From Flavobacterium oreochromis (GTDB lineage Bacteria > Bacteroidota > Bacteroidia > Flavobacteriales > Flavobacteriaceae): a DNA stretch of 64,000 bases. Shown piece after piece: positions 37,905 through 50,163 of the stretch. Location of the stretch: positions 558,001 through 622,000 of the forward strand of contig NZ_CP067377.1 in NCBI RefSeq assembly GCF_019565455.1, in the 5' to 3' direction. Within the stretch, counting starts at the first letter, position 1. Every line of letters begins with the position of its first letter. The position numbers were made by a program, and so were the translations under genes. The notes under the pieces are model-generated. The model was given only the letters and a program-made list of their open reading frames with translations. It made no database searches and was not told the origin of the DNA.

Positions 37905-40900
37905 TTAATTCCCCAATGTATAACGCAAAGTAAAACCTGCTCTAATATTTGTAATAGGGAAAGAAGTAGAAATGACCGCTCTATTAAAATTATAATCAAA
38001 ATAAAACAAGGTGGTCAGATTAGAGGAAAATTTATAATCTCCAGAAATCTTAGCTGTTATAATATTCTGTCCTCCTCCTAATTGATTGTTATTATAATCT
38101 ATATTTCTTACGATCGTTTTATTATTTCTAAACGAAATATCTCCACGTAAATTAATATCACTTTTCACGATACCTGTATTATTATCCGCTAATCGTGAAC
38201 GGATGGCTACATCTTTAATACGATATCCTATACCAAATATATATTCTTGCCCTTTTAACTCTGTAACTAAATTATTATCAAAGCTCAAAGATAATGTTCG
38301 GTCTTTTTTCACCTCTCCTATAAATTTCAGTGAGTTTTTCATTTGAATATCTAATCGCAATAATGGACTAAACTGTTCTGTTAAATTTACATTACCAATA
38401 AGAGTAGAACTATAATAATTTCCAGACACATCAACTCCATTAGGATTTTTATCATATTCAAGATTTGAACGATATGAATTTAAGGTATAAGCAGACTTAT
38501 AAGCATGTTGTATACTAAAACTTCTAAAACGGTCTTTAAAAAATTTATAACGCATCAAACCAGTATATTTAATATTCCAATTAGGCAATGGAAATATTCT
38601 ATTAAAACTTAAAGGAACGTTTGATGAATTTCTAAAATCTGAAGTATAGGCTGCTAGAAATGCAGGTAATAACACTTGTTGACTATTTTTACCGTATCCT
38701 TTAGGGAATCCATCAGAATCAAGTTTAGAAGGATCATATAGCGGATCATAAGAAACACGTTGTTGAGCTAAGCGTTCTGCAATTTCTCTTCTACTATTTC
38801 GAAATGCGTCAAAAGCCTTAGAACCATTTTCATCACTTGCAGCAAAAGCTGTACCTATCATTAATGTACTAATTGAATAATTACCTGTATAATAAGGAGA
38901 TAATGAATTATAATTCCCATCTGTAACTGTATATTGTTCGGTATAATTATTAGAAATAGTACGATCCGCCACTAAATCAATAGTTAAATCAGCAAATGGT
39001 TCTAATTTAGCATTTGCTTGTAATTGTTTAGTATTTACTTTAGTAAAATTCTGATTAAACTTATCATAATTTGTTAGCCAACCATTTTTAGCTGCTTCAA
39101 AACGCACTTCGTCTTGCATTCCGAAAACAAAACCTAATGAAGGTCTGGAAGAACCTAAAAACCCTATGGTTGGTAAATATCCGGGTAATGAAGTACCATT
39201 AGTCTCTGAATAATTTACTTGTATATTTTTAATAGCAGTAACAACTCCTATTAGTCCATCTAAAAAAATATTTTGTTTTGCTATTTTTTCTTTTGGTTTT
39301 GCAACTATTTTTTCTCCAGGTTTAGGTGCTGTTACAGGTACAACTGGCTTAACTGGTTGTTTGCTTCTTTCTGAAAACTTAACTAATCCTATATATTTAT
39401 AGAAATTAGTCATTGAAAAGCTTGTATTTAATTTATGCGTATTTGCATTTTGAATAGTATTACCTAGATCGTAAACTAAGTTTGGATTAGCTAATTTATC
39501 TGGATAAAAATTTCTCATTGCATCTGAACCTCTATTCCAAGAATAATTCCCTGTATAGGTATAATCTGATTTAATAAAAGAAAAAACAGGAATTTTTTCT
39601 ATAGGTAAAGTATAATTAGCTGTAATTTGTTGATTATGTTGATTAGGTTCTCCAATATTCCAAAAATCATCCCAGACAGTATACTCTGGTTTTTGAAAAT
39701 CTGCATTATTTTGACTAATAATATTATTGTTCCTTATAATGTTACCTGTAGTAGCTGTATAATTTATTTTTAATGAACGTGTAAGATTAAAATTAAATCC
39801 ATAATTATAATTAAATAAATAGTTTCTACGGTATAGTGGTTCAACGCCTGCTACTATGCTTTGATCAACTTGACGAAATTCTTGCTTATTAAATTGACGT
39901 AATATAGATGAACTAAAGTTAATATTAGATGGTAATAAATTAAAATTTAAATCACTCAATAATTTCCAATAAGCACTTTTTTTCATAAAAGATGTTTGCT
40001 TAAAGGGCTCAATTGTTTTTGCTTTAAAGGTATAGGCATAATCAGCACTTGTACGTATTTGTTGATCTAAAACATTTTGAACTTCAAAATCACGATGTCT
40101 CATTTCGTTATAAGAATACGAAAGTGTTAGATTTTCAACATCATAAATATGGGGTTTTTGCTCTGGTGAACGTTCTTTTTTACACCAATAAAATTAATAC
40201 TTTTTCTTTTAGTAAAATTTTCGGCTCTTTTTCTGATAGCGTCTTTTTCTTGTTCTGTTTGAGCTACTGCTAAAACATCTTTTAATTTTAAGTCTTGATA
40301 TAACGGATCGTATTCTGGTGTAATAGTCTGTTCTCCTACCGCATAATTAAATGGTAAATTAACACCCCATTTTTTAGGTAATAATTTACCCAAACTAACA
40401 TTTGTTACAAGATCATATTGCCACATATCCTCTCGACTTCTCTCATTTGGCTTTTGTTCAATAGAACCAAAACCAATAGTCCCCATACGACCTGTAGCAG
40501 AAAGGGTTAAAAAATCAGCCATATTTGTATCTAAGCTTGCAACAGCTGCCATTCCTCCTGACTGATCCATTTCGGCTAAACGCAATTCATTAAACCAAAC
40601 TTCTCCTCGTAATTGTTTTTTATCAATATCTTTAGGATTTTTTAATCCCACCATCAGCGTACGAACATATCCTATATTAGGATTTCCTTTTACTCGAATC
40701 TTCATGCCTATTGTTGCACCACTATCATACACAACTGCTTCTCTAACATACGATTTATCTTCAGAATCTATAAATTGAGGATCTGCCTTAAAACTTTCTA
40801 ATTTTAGCTTACCTAAAGCAGAAAGTGCCAAGTTAATTTCGTTTTCTGCAGGCCAAACAACATCTGCTGCACCTTGTCGGAAGGGAGTTACTTTTAATGG

Positions 40901-43900
40901 TACTTCAATTTCATAAAAATTATTAGTAAAATCATTTCCAAAACGAAGAAATGCACTTAAGGTTTTATCTTTTAAATCATTTTCAACTAAAGATTCTGCA
41001 TGCAAAAACATCTTTATACGATTGTATTGACGCATATCAACACTCACATTTTTGAATACAGCTTTTGACTCACCGTCTACTAAACCTTTAGATTCATCAT
41101 TTGCAGAACCTACACGTAAAACTAGGGATTGCTCATTTTGTTTAACAATTGTATTATTGTTATTAATTTGCTCTCGTTGTACATTAGGAGGCAAAACATA
41201 AGGAATTGGTAGTCGTTGAGCATTTTCCTCTATATTAATGCTTTGCACCTCAAAATTAGTATTTGAACCAACAACGCTTGTTAATTGACCTGTATAGCGT
41301 CTCCATTCTCCTCTAACTAAGTCTAAAGCTCCAAAACGTAAGGTAATTTGATCATCAAAACCATTAACCAACATACGCATAAATCGGATAGAGCGGGTAT
41401 CTGATATTCCCCCAACAGGGATTCCTTCTGAAATTGGAATTTTATACTGTATCCAACGTGCATTCTTTTTTTCTCCATTTCCAAAATCTACATCCTTTAC
41501 AATACGTTCACTCACTACGTATTTATCACCCGATTTAGCATTTGGTTTTACATCAATTTCAAATTTATAATACCCTTCAACTGTATTCATAGTATTATCT
41601 CTATTAATATCTTCAACATCTGGAATTGTAGAGTTTCCTCTATTAGTATCTGTAACATCTACAGGTGAGTTTTTTTCTGTTCCGTTGTATTTTTTATATC
41701 GATCAACAATTCCTCCTGAAGTATTTAAGTAATACTGATAATTATCCATAGCAGGGTCTTCTTGATTTGCAAAATTAGGGAACTGTACTCGTTCTTCTAC
41801 ATCGCTTAACCCATTGAGTCCTACATCTTGCAAGGTTCTATTATTATTATCTGCATCAAAAGTATAAATAAGAGATTGATTAGCTGGGACTTTACCCCAC
41901 TTAGAAGGTATTGTTTTTTGAACTGAACCTAATCCTGGTAATCCATTTTCGTACATTTTTTTACCATCTTTCAAAATATCCTCTGACACTTCTCCTAAAT
42001 GAATTGAAATTTTCCCTGTATTAGCTGGAGAAACACCATTAATATTTTCATAATATGGGTCAAGTAACCAAAACTGAACATATTCAACATTAGCTTGTTC
42101 AAAATTAGTAGTTGTAATAGGACGCATAATACCCGCAAAAGATTTTGTAGGATTTGGCATTTCATTATTTAATGCAGCTGGGTTAAAATTATAAGGGCCC
42201 CTTTCTTTAGGATAATAAGTTAAATCCAAAGTATTTACAACTCTTGAATCTCCTATGGCGATACTGGTTTGCGGATACAGCTCATCCATATAAATTCTTC
42301 TTGTATTATACTTAGCTACATCATTATCTGTTATTCCCGAAGGTCTTTGATTTGTGTAAAATATAGGGTCAATACTATACCAAGATAATTTAGCTCTATT
42401 AAATCCGTAACTTAAATCACTAGCACTTGTTTTATCTTGAAATTCATCTGGAATACTAGCTAAACTCCATGACTGAGGAGCTCTCATATCAATAGTTGAT
42501 TGTGATCCTTCAAAATCATCTACATAGACTGTTGACTCTCCATTAAAACGATCTATTTTAGATGTCCCAGGCATCAAATAAGCTAATTCTCCTCTAAAAG
42601 AGAAATTAGAAGGCACGTCCGTATCAATATTAGGAAGTTTATTAACTAATCTAGTAAAAAATGGTACTTCTGTAGAAAAATTACCATTAATACCAAACAT
42701 AGTATTATTCACAGATTCTTGTCCATAATTTGTTTTTTGAGTAAAAGGACGTTCAGACATATTAATTAAAGTTCCATTTATTTGAAACTTATCGGAAATT
42801 TTATGTTCAATATTAAATCCCATATAACGTCTAGTTTGTTGACCAAACATAGAATTATTTTCAACGGAAACCTGAATTGGTGTACCTGAAGCTTGTAATG
42901 AGGGATCTAAAATTTGAACACGTCCCGCTTGGTAATTTACGGTATAGTCTACACCTTCTTGTAAAACTCTTCCACCAGCTGTTACAACAACAGAACCTCT
43001 AGGAACATTAACCGCTCCTAAAGAAATACCATCTCCTCCTGTAGACTTAAATTTACCTTTTAATTGAAATTTATTTTTCTCACTATTCTGTAAAGCAGCA
43101 GCCTGTGTTTTTTTATATAAACTAGTATAAACGTATTTCTTTTGATTTGAATTATAAGAATTTTCATCATTATAATTTTCAGCAACATTATTTGAAACTA
43201 ATTTTTCAAATAATGATTTTCCAAAAGGTTCTACTTTAGTAAATATAACGCGTCCATTTTGAGTATCTATTGTTAATCCTGGTAAAAAATCAAAAAAGCC
43301 ATCACCTCCTTTAGGATCATTATAAAAATCTAATTTATCTAAATCAAATACTTTAAGTAAAGGAACATTAGAAAAATCGCCTCTTAAAGGTAAAGGGGTT
43401 CCTAATGTAATATAATTTACAGGTGAAGGATCTGTATATAGTATATTAAATTTAAAATCTGATTTTTCTAACTGATAAGCACCTGGGATTTGATAAATAT
43501 TTTTCATCATCAGGTTCCAAATGGGTTTATCTATATTATTTAAATTAGGCTTTAATAGCTTTAAAACCAAAGCTTTTGTAATAGGTATATCATTAGTTCC
43601 TGTTGTTGATGAAGTAACGCCATCATTCCCAAATTCTCCTACTTGATACACTTTATTTCCTTCTGTATATTGATAAGCAACAGCTAATACTTCGTCATTT
43701 GTCAAACGTTGATTTAATGAAATATATCCGAGTTGTGGATGATAAGTATATTCATTAGAATTCAGTTTACGCGCATTTTCTAGCTTAGAATAATCAACTC
43801 CTTCTTTTACGTTTAAACCATTAAAACCTGTTGATACATTAGAAACATCTCGTATAGCATCATTTAACAAATTACCTGCCTCTCCTATCTTTTTAGGATT

Positions 43901-45087
43901 AAAACCATTATTTGCATTATCTACAGGTGTATCAGGTGAAACTTTAAAGAAATCAGCAGGGATTGGATTTAAACCTACTATTTCATTTCCTTGTAATTTA
44001 CTGCTTTCTGCTTCTCCTAAATCTGAAAGAGCTACTATATTACGGATATTATTTCCTTCTACTCCAGTAGTAATTCTATTTTGTCTATTAGTAACCCAAA
44101 CTTCTAAACGGGTAATTTGTGTTCTTGAATTAATTACGGGATAAGTTTCTAATGCGCGATCATAATTATTTCTAAAAAATTGTGATAAGAAAAAATGACG
44201 ATCAGCATCATAATCTAAAGCAAATAAACTAAAATCTTGTATCAAGCCTCCTCCTTGGGCAGTTACTGTTCTAGTTTGTGATTTTTGTTCAGAGAAGACA
44301 CCTGTAAAAGTAGTTCTTCCAAATTTTAATTCTGTTTTAAAACCGAATAAGCTTTGGGCTCCTCTAATCAGACTATTACTCAACGGCATACTAACATTTC
44401 CTACCTCAATTTTTTGAAGTATATCATCTTCCGTAGGTGTGTATTGCAACTTTATTAGATTTTGAAAAGCAAAAGTTGACTCTGTATCGTAATTAACGTT
44501 TACGCGAAGACGAGTACCAACTTGCCCCATTAAGCTCATACTAATGCGCTGATCGAAATCAAAATTAAAATTACTTCTGTTTCGGGGTGAAAAAGCAGGA
44601 TTATCTTGTTTAGAATAACGAATTCCTAAATCTACCTCTACACTTCCGGTGGGTTTAATATCAATTGTATTACTTCCAAAAATAGATTCAAAAAGTCCTG
44701 ATCGGATATAATAACGAGGTAATAAATCTTTCTTCTTTTCTTCTGAATTTTTCTTTTGCCCAGCTACTGCATCTGCTTTTTCTTTAAAATATTTATGTAT
44801 AGCTTCTTTTTTTATTAACTTCTGATATTCTTCAGGCGTTAATACTACTGGATAATCTATTGTAAATCCTTCAAATGATTTTGTATAAATATATCGATCA
44901 GTTACAGGATCATATGTATAAGCTTCTAAAATACTTTGGGGATTTGGTAATTCCATTTTACCTTTTTGATATCCTTTTAAAGTATCTTTTACTTCCTGAG
45001 AATAGAGTGTATTAAAAACAAAGAAAAACAGTATATAAAAACTGTTTTTAAATAATAAATTGAATGGGGAAAAAAATTATTTTTCAA
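37905..45087 (-). CDS. sprA: Type IX secretion translocon protein SprA, two frameshifts
   Basis: SprA (Sov) forms the giant outer-membrane barrel through which T9SS cargo leaves the cell. The large part from 44956 contains YYIRSGLFESIFGSNTIDIKPTGSVEVDLG, NFNFDFDQRISMSLMGQVGTRLRVNVNYDTEST and VYVDDFEGSQSTIDMR, typical of SprA. A break in the A/T run 40176-40181 is repaired by one base to KKERSPEQKPHIYDVENL, joining the last third, which ends NIRAGFTLRYTLGN. No ATG with a signal peptide exists upstream of 44956. A TTG at 45087 plus one base in the run 45045-45049 gives MKNNFFPHSIYYLKNSFYIL…LYSQE, a good signal peptide. Repaired length is about 2394 aa, as in F. johnsoniae. ruvA ends four bases upstream. 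Confidence 0.92.
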
Positions 45088-45090
45088 TGT

Positions 45091-45672
45091 TTATAAATTT
45101 TTTAAAGCTTGTTTTATAATATTTTCTACAGTAGCTTCTGGTGTAGAAGCAATAATTTTTTCAACTACTTTCTCAGCAGATTTTCTAACAAAACCAAGCA
45201 CTTCTAAAGCAGATAACGCTTCATCCTTATTTGTATTGTTTGGAATCAATGAAACTTCATCTATTTCATAGATTTTTAACACTTTATCTTTTAATTCAAT
45301 TATGGCTCTTTGAGCTGTTTTAATACCTATTCCTTTAATAGATTGAATAGTGGACACATTTTCAGAAGCCAACGCATTTATAATTTGTTTTGGTTCTAAC
45401 GAAGAAAGCATTGTTCGTGCTGTATTAGCACCAATACCTGAAACAGAAATAAGTAATTTAAATATTTCTCTTTCTGATTTTTCCATAAATCCATATAAAG
45501 AATGACTATCTTCTTTTACTTGTAAATAAGTGTATAATTTTACAAAATCATTAGATGGTAATAAACCATATGTATGTAAAGATATATGAATTAAATACCC
45601 TACCCCGTTGCAATCAATTACAACGTCGGTAGGGTTTTTTTCTACTAATTTTCCTTGTATGTGTGCAATCAT
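45091..45672 (-). CDS. ruvA: Holliday junction branch migration protein RuvA
   Basis: The 193-aa product has the N-terminal OB fold (MIAHIQGKLVEKNPTDVVIDCNGVGYLIHIS) and helix-hairpin-helix DNA-binding motifs (LLISVSGIGANTARTMLSS and IQSIKGIGIKTAQRAIIEL). A short C-terminal domain (NKDEALSALEVLGFVRKSAEKVVEKI) contacts RuvB. RuvA tetramers hold the junction while RuvB drives migration. ruvB is about 3.4 kb upstream on the same strand. A clear -7 box precedes it, and sprA follows four bases after its stop, so the two probably share a transcript. Confidence 0.97.
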   Translation of the reverse strand: MIAHIQGKLVEKNPTDVVIDCNGVGYLIHISLHTYGLLPSNDFVKLYTYLQVKEDSHSLYGFMEKSEREIFKLLISVSGIGANTARTMLSSLEPKQIINALASENVSTIQSIKGIGIKTAQRAIIELKDKVLKIYEIDEVSLIPNNTNKDEALSALEVLGFVRKSAEKVVEKIIASTPEATVENIIKQALKNL

Positions 45673-45691
45673 GCTCTTTTTATTATTCCTT

Positions 45692-45699
45692 CAAATATA
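45692..45699 (-). promoter_or_regulatory. Candidate ruvA-sprA promoter box
   Basis: Minus-strand TATATTTG (45699-45692) fits TAnnTTTG, 19 bases before the ruvA ATG at 45672. It could drive both ruvA and sprA. Confidence 0.5.
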
Positions 45700-45705
45700 G
45701 TAATT

Positions 45706-48042
45706 TTATTGAGCAGAACTATTTAATCTTAAGTACATCAAAAAACATAAGGACTTATTTTTGAGTTCTATGTCTTTTTCTTTTTCTTGAGCATCTATAA
45801 CCGCTATGGTTGCCATGTTTACCATTTCTTCAACACTAGCTCCTAATTGAAAGATATGTACTGGTTTATTTAAACCTAACATTATAGGTCCTATAGACTC
45901 TACTTTATACAATTCTTTCAACATTTTATAGGTAATATTAGCTGATTCTAAATTAGGAAAAACAAGTGTATTTACTTTTTGTCCTGCTAATTTAGAGAAA
46001 GGAAACTTACTTTTTAACATTTCTGAATTTAAAGCAAAATCTGTTTGAATTTCGCCATCAACAATTAAATCAGGATGATTAGTATGTAAATATTCTACTG
46101 CTTCACGGACTTTAGATGCGCTACTATCTTTTGAGGATCCAAAGTTAGAAAATGACACCATAGCCATTACGGGTTCCATTCCAAACAATTTAACTGTTCG
46201 AGCAGTCATAAGTGTAATTTTAGCTAAATCTTCAGCAGTTGGATTGGGATTAATAGCTGTATCTGCTAAAAACATAGGACCTCTAGCTGTCATCATTAAG
46301 TTCGTTGTAGCTATTCTACTTACACCTGCTGCTTTCCCTATTAGTTCCATTATAGGTTTTACAACAGAAGGATAACTTCTAGAATATCCTGTAACTAGTG
46401 CATCTGCCTCACCTTCATTAATCATCATAGCAGCAAAATAGTTGCGTTCACGCATCCATTTTTGAGCATCTAAAAGAGTAATTCCCCTTCTACGACGTGT
46501 TTCCCAATATTTTTGAGCAAATCTATTTTTACGTTCTTCTTCTTCTTTTGTTTTAGGATCAATAATTTCAACTTCTGCATCAAAACCTAATTCTTCTTTT
46601 AATTCTAAGATAATTTCTTTATTACCTAACAAAACAGGAATACCTATTCCTTCTTCAAACACAATTTGTGCTGCTTTTAGCACATCTAGATGATCTGCCT
46701 CTGCAAAAACTACTTTTTTAGGATTAGTTTTAGCACGGTTGGCTAACATACGCACCATTTTATTATCAGAACCTAGTCTATCTAATAATTCATTACGATA
46801 TTTATCCCAATCAGTAATAGGTTGTTGAGCTACTCCGCTTTCTATTGCTGCTTTTGCTACTGCTGGGGCGACTTCTGCTATTAATCGAGGGTCAAATGGT
46901 TTTGGAATAATATAATCACGCCCAAAAACTAATTTAGTTTCTCCATACGCAACATTTACTTGTTCTGGCACAGGTTGTTTTGCTAAACAAGCTAATGCTT
47001 TTACAGCTGCCATTTTCATGGCTTCATTAATTTTTGTTGCTCTTACATCAAGTGCTCCACGGAAAATATAAGGAAAACCTAAAACGTTATTTACTTGATT
47101 AGGGTAATCTGAACGTCCTGTAGCCATAATAATATCTTCACGAGTACTAACAGCAAGATTGTAATCTATTTCAGGCACTGGATTTGCCATTGCAAAAACA
47201 ATTGGATTATCTGCCATCGTTAGTAACATTTCTGGTTTCAAAACATTGCCTGCTGATAGGCCTAAAAACATATCTGCACCTACTATAACTTCTGCTAATG
47301 TTTGAATAGGCATATTTTTAGCATATTTCTTTTGAAGATCTGAGATATCTCCTCTACTTGATACTAACAACCCGTTTACATCAAACATAAAGATATTTTC
47401 AACTTTAACTCCTAATGCCACATATAAATTAGCACAAGCTAATGCTGCTGAACCAGCTCCTGAAACTACTAATTTAATTTTTTCAATATCTTTTCCTGCT
47501 AATTCTAGGGCATTTAGTAAGGCTGCTGATGAAATAATAGCTGTACCATGCTGATCATCATGCATCACAGGTATATTAAGTTCCTCTACTAAGCGTCTTT
47601 CTATTTCAAAAGATTCTGGAGCTTTTATATCTTCTAAGTTAATTCCTCCAAAAGTAGGTGCTATAGCTTTTACGGTATTTACAAATTTATCAATATCAGT
47701 AGCATCTACTTCAATATCAAAAACATCAATATCAGAGAAAATTTTAAATAATAAAGCTTTCCCTTCCATTACTGGTTTAGATGCTTCTGGTCCTATATCA
47801 CCAAGACCTAAAACAGCTGTACCATTAGAAATTACAGCTACTAAATTACCTTTAGCTGTATATTTATAAACTTTATCTATATCTTTAGAAATTTCAATAC
47901 AAGGTTCCGCTACACCTGGGGAATACGCTAAAGACAAATCACGTTGGGTAGCATATTTTTTAGTAGGAACAACTTTAATTTTACCAGGCTGTGGTTTTGC
48001 GTGGTACAATAGAGCTTCTCTTCTTCTTTTATCGTCTGACAT
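45706..48042 (-). CDS. maeB: NADP-dependent malic enzyme with phosphotransacetylase-like domain (MaeB type)
   Basis: The 778-aa product joins an N-terminal malic enzyme (decarboxylation of malate to pyruvate) to a C-terminal phosphate acetyltransferase-like domain thought to be regulatory. In the first part SPGVAEPCIEIS, HDDQHGTAI and the dinucleotide-binding VVSGAGSAALACANLY (near residue 194) are visible. The second part, from about residue 430 (KKVVFAEADHLDVLKAAQIVFEEG), includes YSRSYPSVVKPIMELIG and TNLMMTARGPMFLADTAINPNPTAEDLA. The last 15 residues (NKSLCFLMYLRLNSSAQ) look unlike the family and could result from a late indel. Confidence 0.94.
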   Translation of the reverse strand: MSDDKRRREALLYHAKPQPGKIKVVPTKKYATQRDLSLAYSPGVAEPCIEISKDIDKVYKYTAKGNLVAVISNGTAVLGLGDIGPEASKPVMEGKALLFKIFSDIDVFDIEVDATDIDKFVNTVKAIAPTFGGINLEDIKAPESFEIERRLVEELNIPVMHDDQHGTAIISSAALLNALELAGKDIEKIKLVVSGAGSAALACANLYVALGVKVENIFMFDVNGLLVSSRGDISDLQKKYAKNMPIQTLAEVIVGADMFLGLSAGNVLKPEMLLTMADNPIVFAMANPVPEIDYNLAVSTREDIIMATGRSDYPNQVNNVLGFPYIFRGALDVRATKINEAMKMAAVKALACLAKQPVPEQVNVAYGETKLVFGRDYIIPKPFDPRLIAEVAPAVAKAAIESGVAQQPITDWDKYRNELLDRLGSDNKMVRMLANRAKTNPKKVVFAEADHLDVLKAAQIVFEEGIGIPVLLGNKEIILELKEELGFDAEVEIIDPKTKEEEERKNRFAQKYWETRRRRGITLLDAQKWMRERNYFAAMMINEGEADALVTGYSRSYPSVVKPIMELIGKAAGVSRIATTNLMMTARGPMFLADTAINPNPTAEDLAKITLMTARTVKLFGMEPVMAMVSFSNFGSSKDSSASKVREAVEYLHTNHPDLIVDGEIQTDFALNSEMLKSKFPFSKLAGQKVNTLVFPNLESANITYKMLKELYKVESIGPIMLGLNKPVHIFQLGASVEEMVNMATIAVIDAQEKEKDIELKNKSLCFLMYLRLNSSAQ

Positions 48043-48066
48043 ATTTTTTGCCTTTTAATGAACTGG

Positions 48067-48074
48067 CAAAGATA
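48067..48074 (-). promoter_or_regulatory. Candidate maeB -7 box
   Basis: Minus-strand TATCTTTG (48074-48067) fits TAnnTTTG, 24 bases upstream of the ATG at 48042. Confidence 0.5.
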
Positions 48075-48110
48075 GGTGTTGATGTAAAAGAATGAAATTT
48101 TTTAACTAAA

Positions 48111-49037
48111 TTAATCGTTTAAAAATAGAATATTCCTTTGTAATCCTTCTAATTTAGTCCGTTTTACAGCTGAGTTTTTAAATATTTTTTTAAACACCTC
48201 TTCTGTAATTTCTCTCCAATCGTCTTTAGTAAAATGTATTAAATCAGGATTAGGGGTAAAAGCATCTATTGTGTTCGGTTTTGCAAAACGATTCCAAGGA
48301 CACACATCTTGACAAACATCACAACCAAACATCCAATCATCAAATTTACCTTTCATTTCTTGTGGTATTTGATCTTTTAGCTCTATCGTAAAATAGGAAA
48401 TACACTTACTCCCATCTACAACATAGGGCTGTATAATCGCTTGTGTAGGACAAGCATCCATACATGCTGTACATTTCCCACAATGATCTGTGGTAGGCAC
48501 ATCGTATTCTAACTCTAAATCTAAAATAATTTCAGCTATGAAATAAAAAGAACCTACTTGTTTTGTTATTAAATTACTATTTTTACCAATCCATCCCAAC
48601 CCACTTTTAGCAGCCCAAGCCTTGTCTAAAACGGGTGCTGAATCTACAAAAACTCGACCATCAATTTCTCCAATTTCTGTTTGAATAAAACGAAGCAGAT
48701 CTTTTAATTTATCCTTTATTACGAAATGATAATCCTGCCCATAGGCATATTTTGAAATTTTATAAGCCTCTTGATTTTGTATTTCTGAAGGATAATAATT
48801 CATTATTAGGGAAATAACACTTTTTGCTCCTTCAACTAACAAACGGGGATCTAATCGCTTATCAAAATGGTTTTCCATATAGCTCATCTGACCATGTCTA
48901 TTTTTTTTTAACCATTTTTCTAAACGAGGCGCTTCTGATTCTAAAAAATCAGCTCTAGAAATCCCACAAGAAAGAAAACCGAGCCTTAATGACTCGGATT
49001 TAATCAATTGCGTATATTTTTCTTTATTATTAATCAA
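48111..49037 (-). CDS. queG: Epoxyqueuosine reductase
   Basis: QueG reduces epoxyqueuosine to queuosine in tRNA, using a corrinoid and two [4Fe-4S] clusters. The 308-aa product contains [29 protein letters not shown] and two ferredoxin-type cysteine sets, [16 protein letters not shown] near residue 188 and [13 protein letters not shown] near residue 238. Length is normal. It starts 15 bases after the ruvB stop, so it is probably in one operon with ruvB. Confidence 0.96.
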   Translation of the reverse strand: MINNKEKYTQLIKSESLRLGFLSCGISRADFLESEAPRLEKWLKKNRHGQMSYMENHFDKRLDPRLLVEGAKSVISLIMNYYPSEIQNQEAYKISKYAYGQDYHFVIKDKLKDLLRFIQTEIGEIDGRVFVDSAPVLDKAWAAKSGLGWIGKNSNLITKQVGSFYFIAEIILDLELEYDVPTTDHCGKCTACMDACPTQAIIQPYVVDGSKCISYFTIELKDQIPQEMKGKFDDWMFGCDVCQDVCPWNRFAKPNTIDAFTPNPDLIHFTKDDWREITEEVFKKIFKNSAVKRTKLEGLQRNILFLND

Positions 49038-49052
49038 AATAGAAATAAATAA

Positions 49053-50075
49053 TTAAAACAGTTCGCCTTGTGAACCTGTACGTGTACGCCCTAAATGTTT
49101 ATATGCTTTTTCTGTTACTTCTCGACCTCTAGGAGTTCTAACAATAAATCCTTCCTGAATAAGAAATGGTTCATAAACTTCTTCTATGGTTTCACCACTA
49201 TCCGATACAGCTGTAGCCAATGTGCTAATTCCTACAGGCCCCCCTTTAAATTTATCAATAATAGTTGTTAATATTTTATTATCCATTTCATCTAATCCAT
49301 GAGCATCTACATTCAAAGCCTTTAAAGAATATCTAGCTATTTCTATATCTATAGTCCCATTTCCTTTTATTTGGGCAAAATCACGAACTCTTCTTAATAA
49401 AGCATTAGCAATACGAGGTGTACCACGACTTCTTCCTGCAACTTCAATTGCGGCTTCCATAGAAATAGGAGTTCCTAAAATAGAAGCACTACGTTGAACA
49501 ATAGTTGTTAACAATTCGGTATTATAATATTGTAATCTTGATTGAATTCCAAAACGGGCTCTCATGGGAGATGTAAGTAATCCTGAACGAGTGGTAGCTC
49601 CTACTAAAGTAAATGGATTGAGTCCTATCTGAACAGATCGTGCATTAGGTCCACTTTCAATCATAATATCAATCTTATAATCCTCCATAGCAGAATACAA
49701 GTATTCTTCAACTACTGGGCTTAAGCGGTGAATTTCATCTATAAACAAAATATCACGTTCTTCTAAATTTGTAAGTAAACCAGCCAAATCACCGGGCTTA
49801 TCCAAAACAGGTCCAGAGGTAATTTTAATTCCAACTCCTAGTTCATTAGCTAAGATATTAGCCAAGGTTGTTTTACCTAAACCTGGTGGTCCATGAAAAA
49901 GAGTGTGATCTAAAGCATCACCTCTTAAATTAGCTGCCTTAACAAATACTCTCAAATTTTCTAATACCTGATCCTGCCCTGTAAAATCTTCAAAACTTAA
50001 CGGGCGCAAGGCACGTTCAACATCCATCTCTTGTGGTGTGAAACGTTCTTTATTAGGATTCAAATTTTCATTCAT
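49053..50075 (-). CDS. ruvB: Holliday junction branch migration helicase RuvB
   Basis: RuvB is the AAA+ motor for branch migration on RuvA-bound junctions. The 340-aa product has [18 protein letters not shown], Walker [12 protein letters not shown] (near residue 65), Walker [10 protein letters not shown], sensor 1 LVGATTRSG and arginine-finger region [16 protein letters not shown]-terminal winged helix follows ([29 protein letters not shown]). Length is typical. A TATCTTTG box ends only four bases before the ATG, so the mRNA may have almost no leader. Confidence 0.98.
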   Translation of the reverse strand: MNENLNPNKERFTPQEMDVERALRPLSFEDFTGQDQVLENLRVFVKAANLRGDALDHTLFHGPPGLGKTTLANILANELGVGIKITSGPVLDKPGDLAGLLTNLEERDILFIDEIHRLSPVVEEYLYSAMEDYKIDIMIESGPNARSVQIGLNPFTLVGATTRSGLLTSPMRARFGIQSRLQYYNTELLTTIVQRSASILGTPISMEAAIEVAGRSRGTPRIANALLRRVRDFAQIKGNGTIDIEIARYSLKALNVDAHGLDEMDNKILTTIIDKFKGGPVGISTLATAVSDSGETIEEVYEPFLIQEGFIVRTPRGREVTEKAYKHLGRTRTGSQGELF

Positions 50076-50079
50076 TTTA

Positions 50080-50087
50080 CAAAGATA
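50080..50087 (-). promoter_or_regulatory. Candidate ruvB -7 box, four bases from the ATG
   Basis: Minus-strand TATCTTTG (50087-50080) is followed by TAAA and then the ruvB ATG at 50075. If functional, transcription would begin at or near the start codon. Confidence 0.4.
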
Positions 50088-50163
50088 AAAGTTTGTTTTG
50101 TGAATTATGCACTAGCTCATCAATAAATAAAAAAACATATATTAGCACATCAAACCAAAAACT

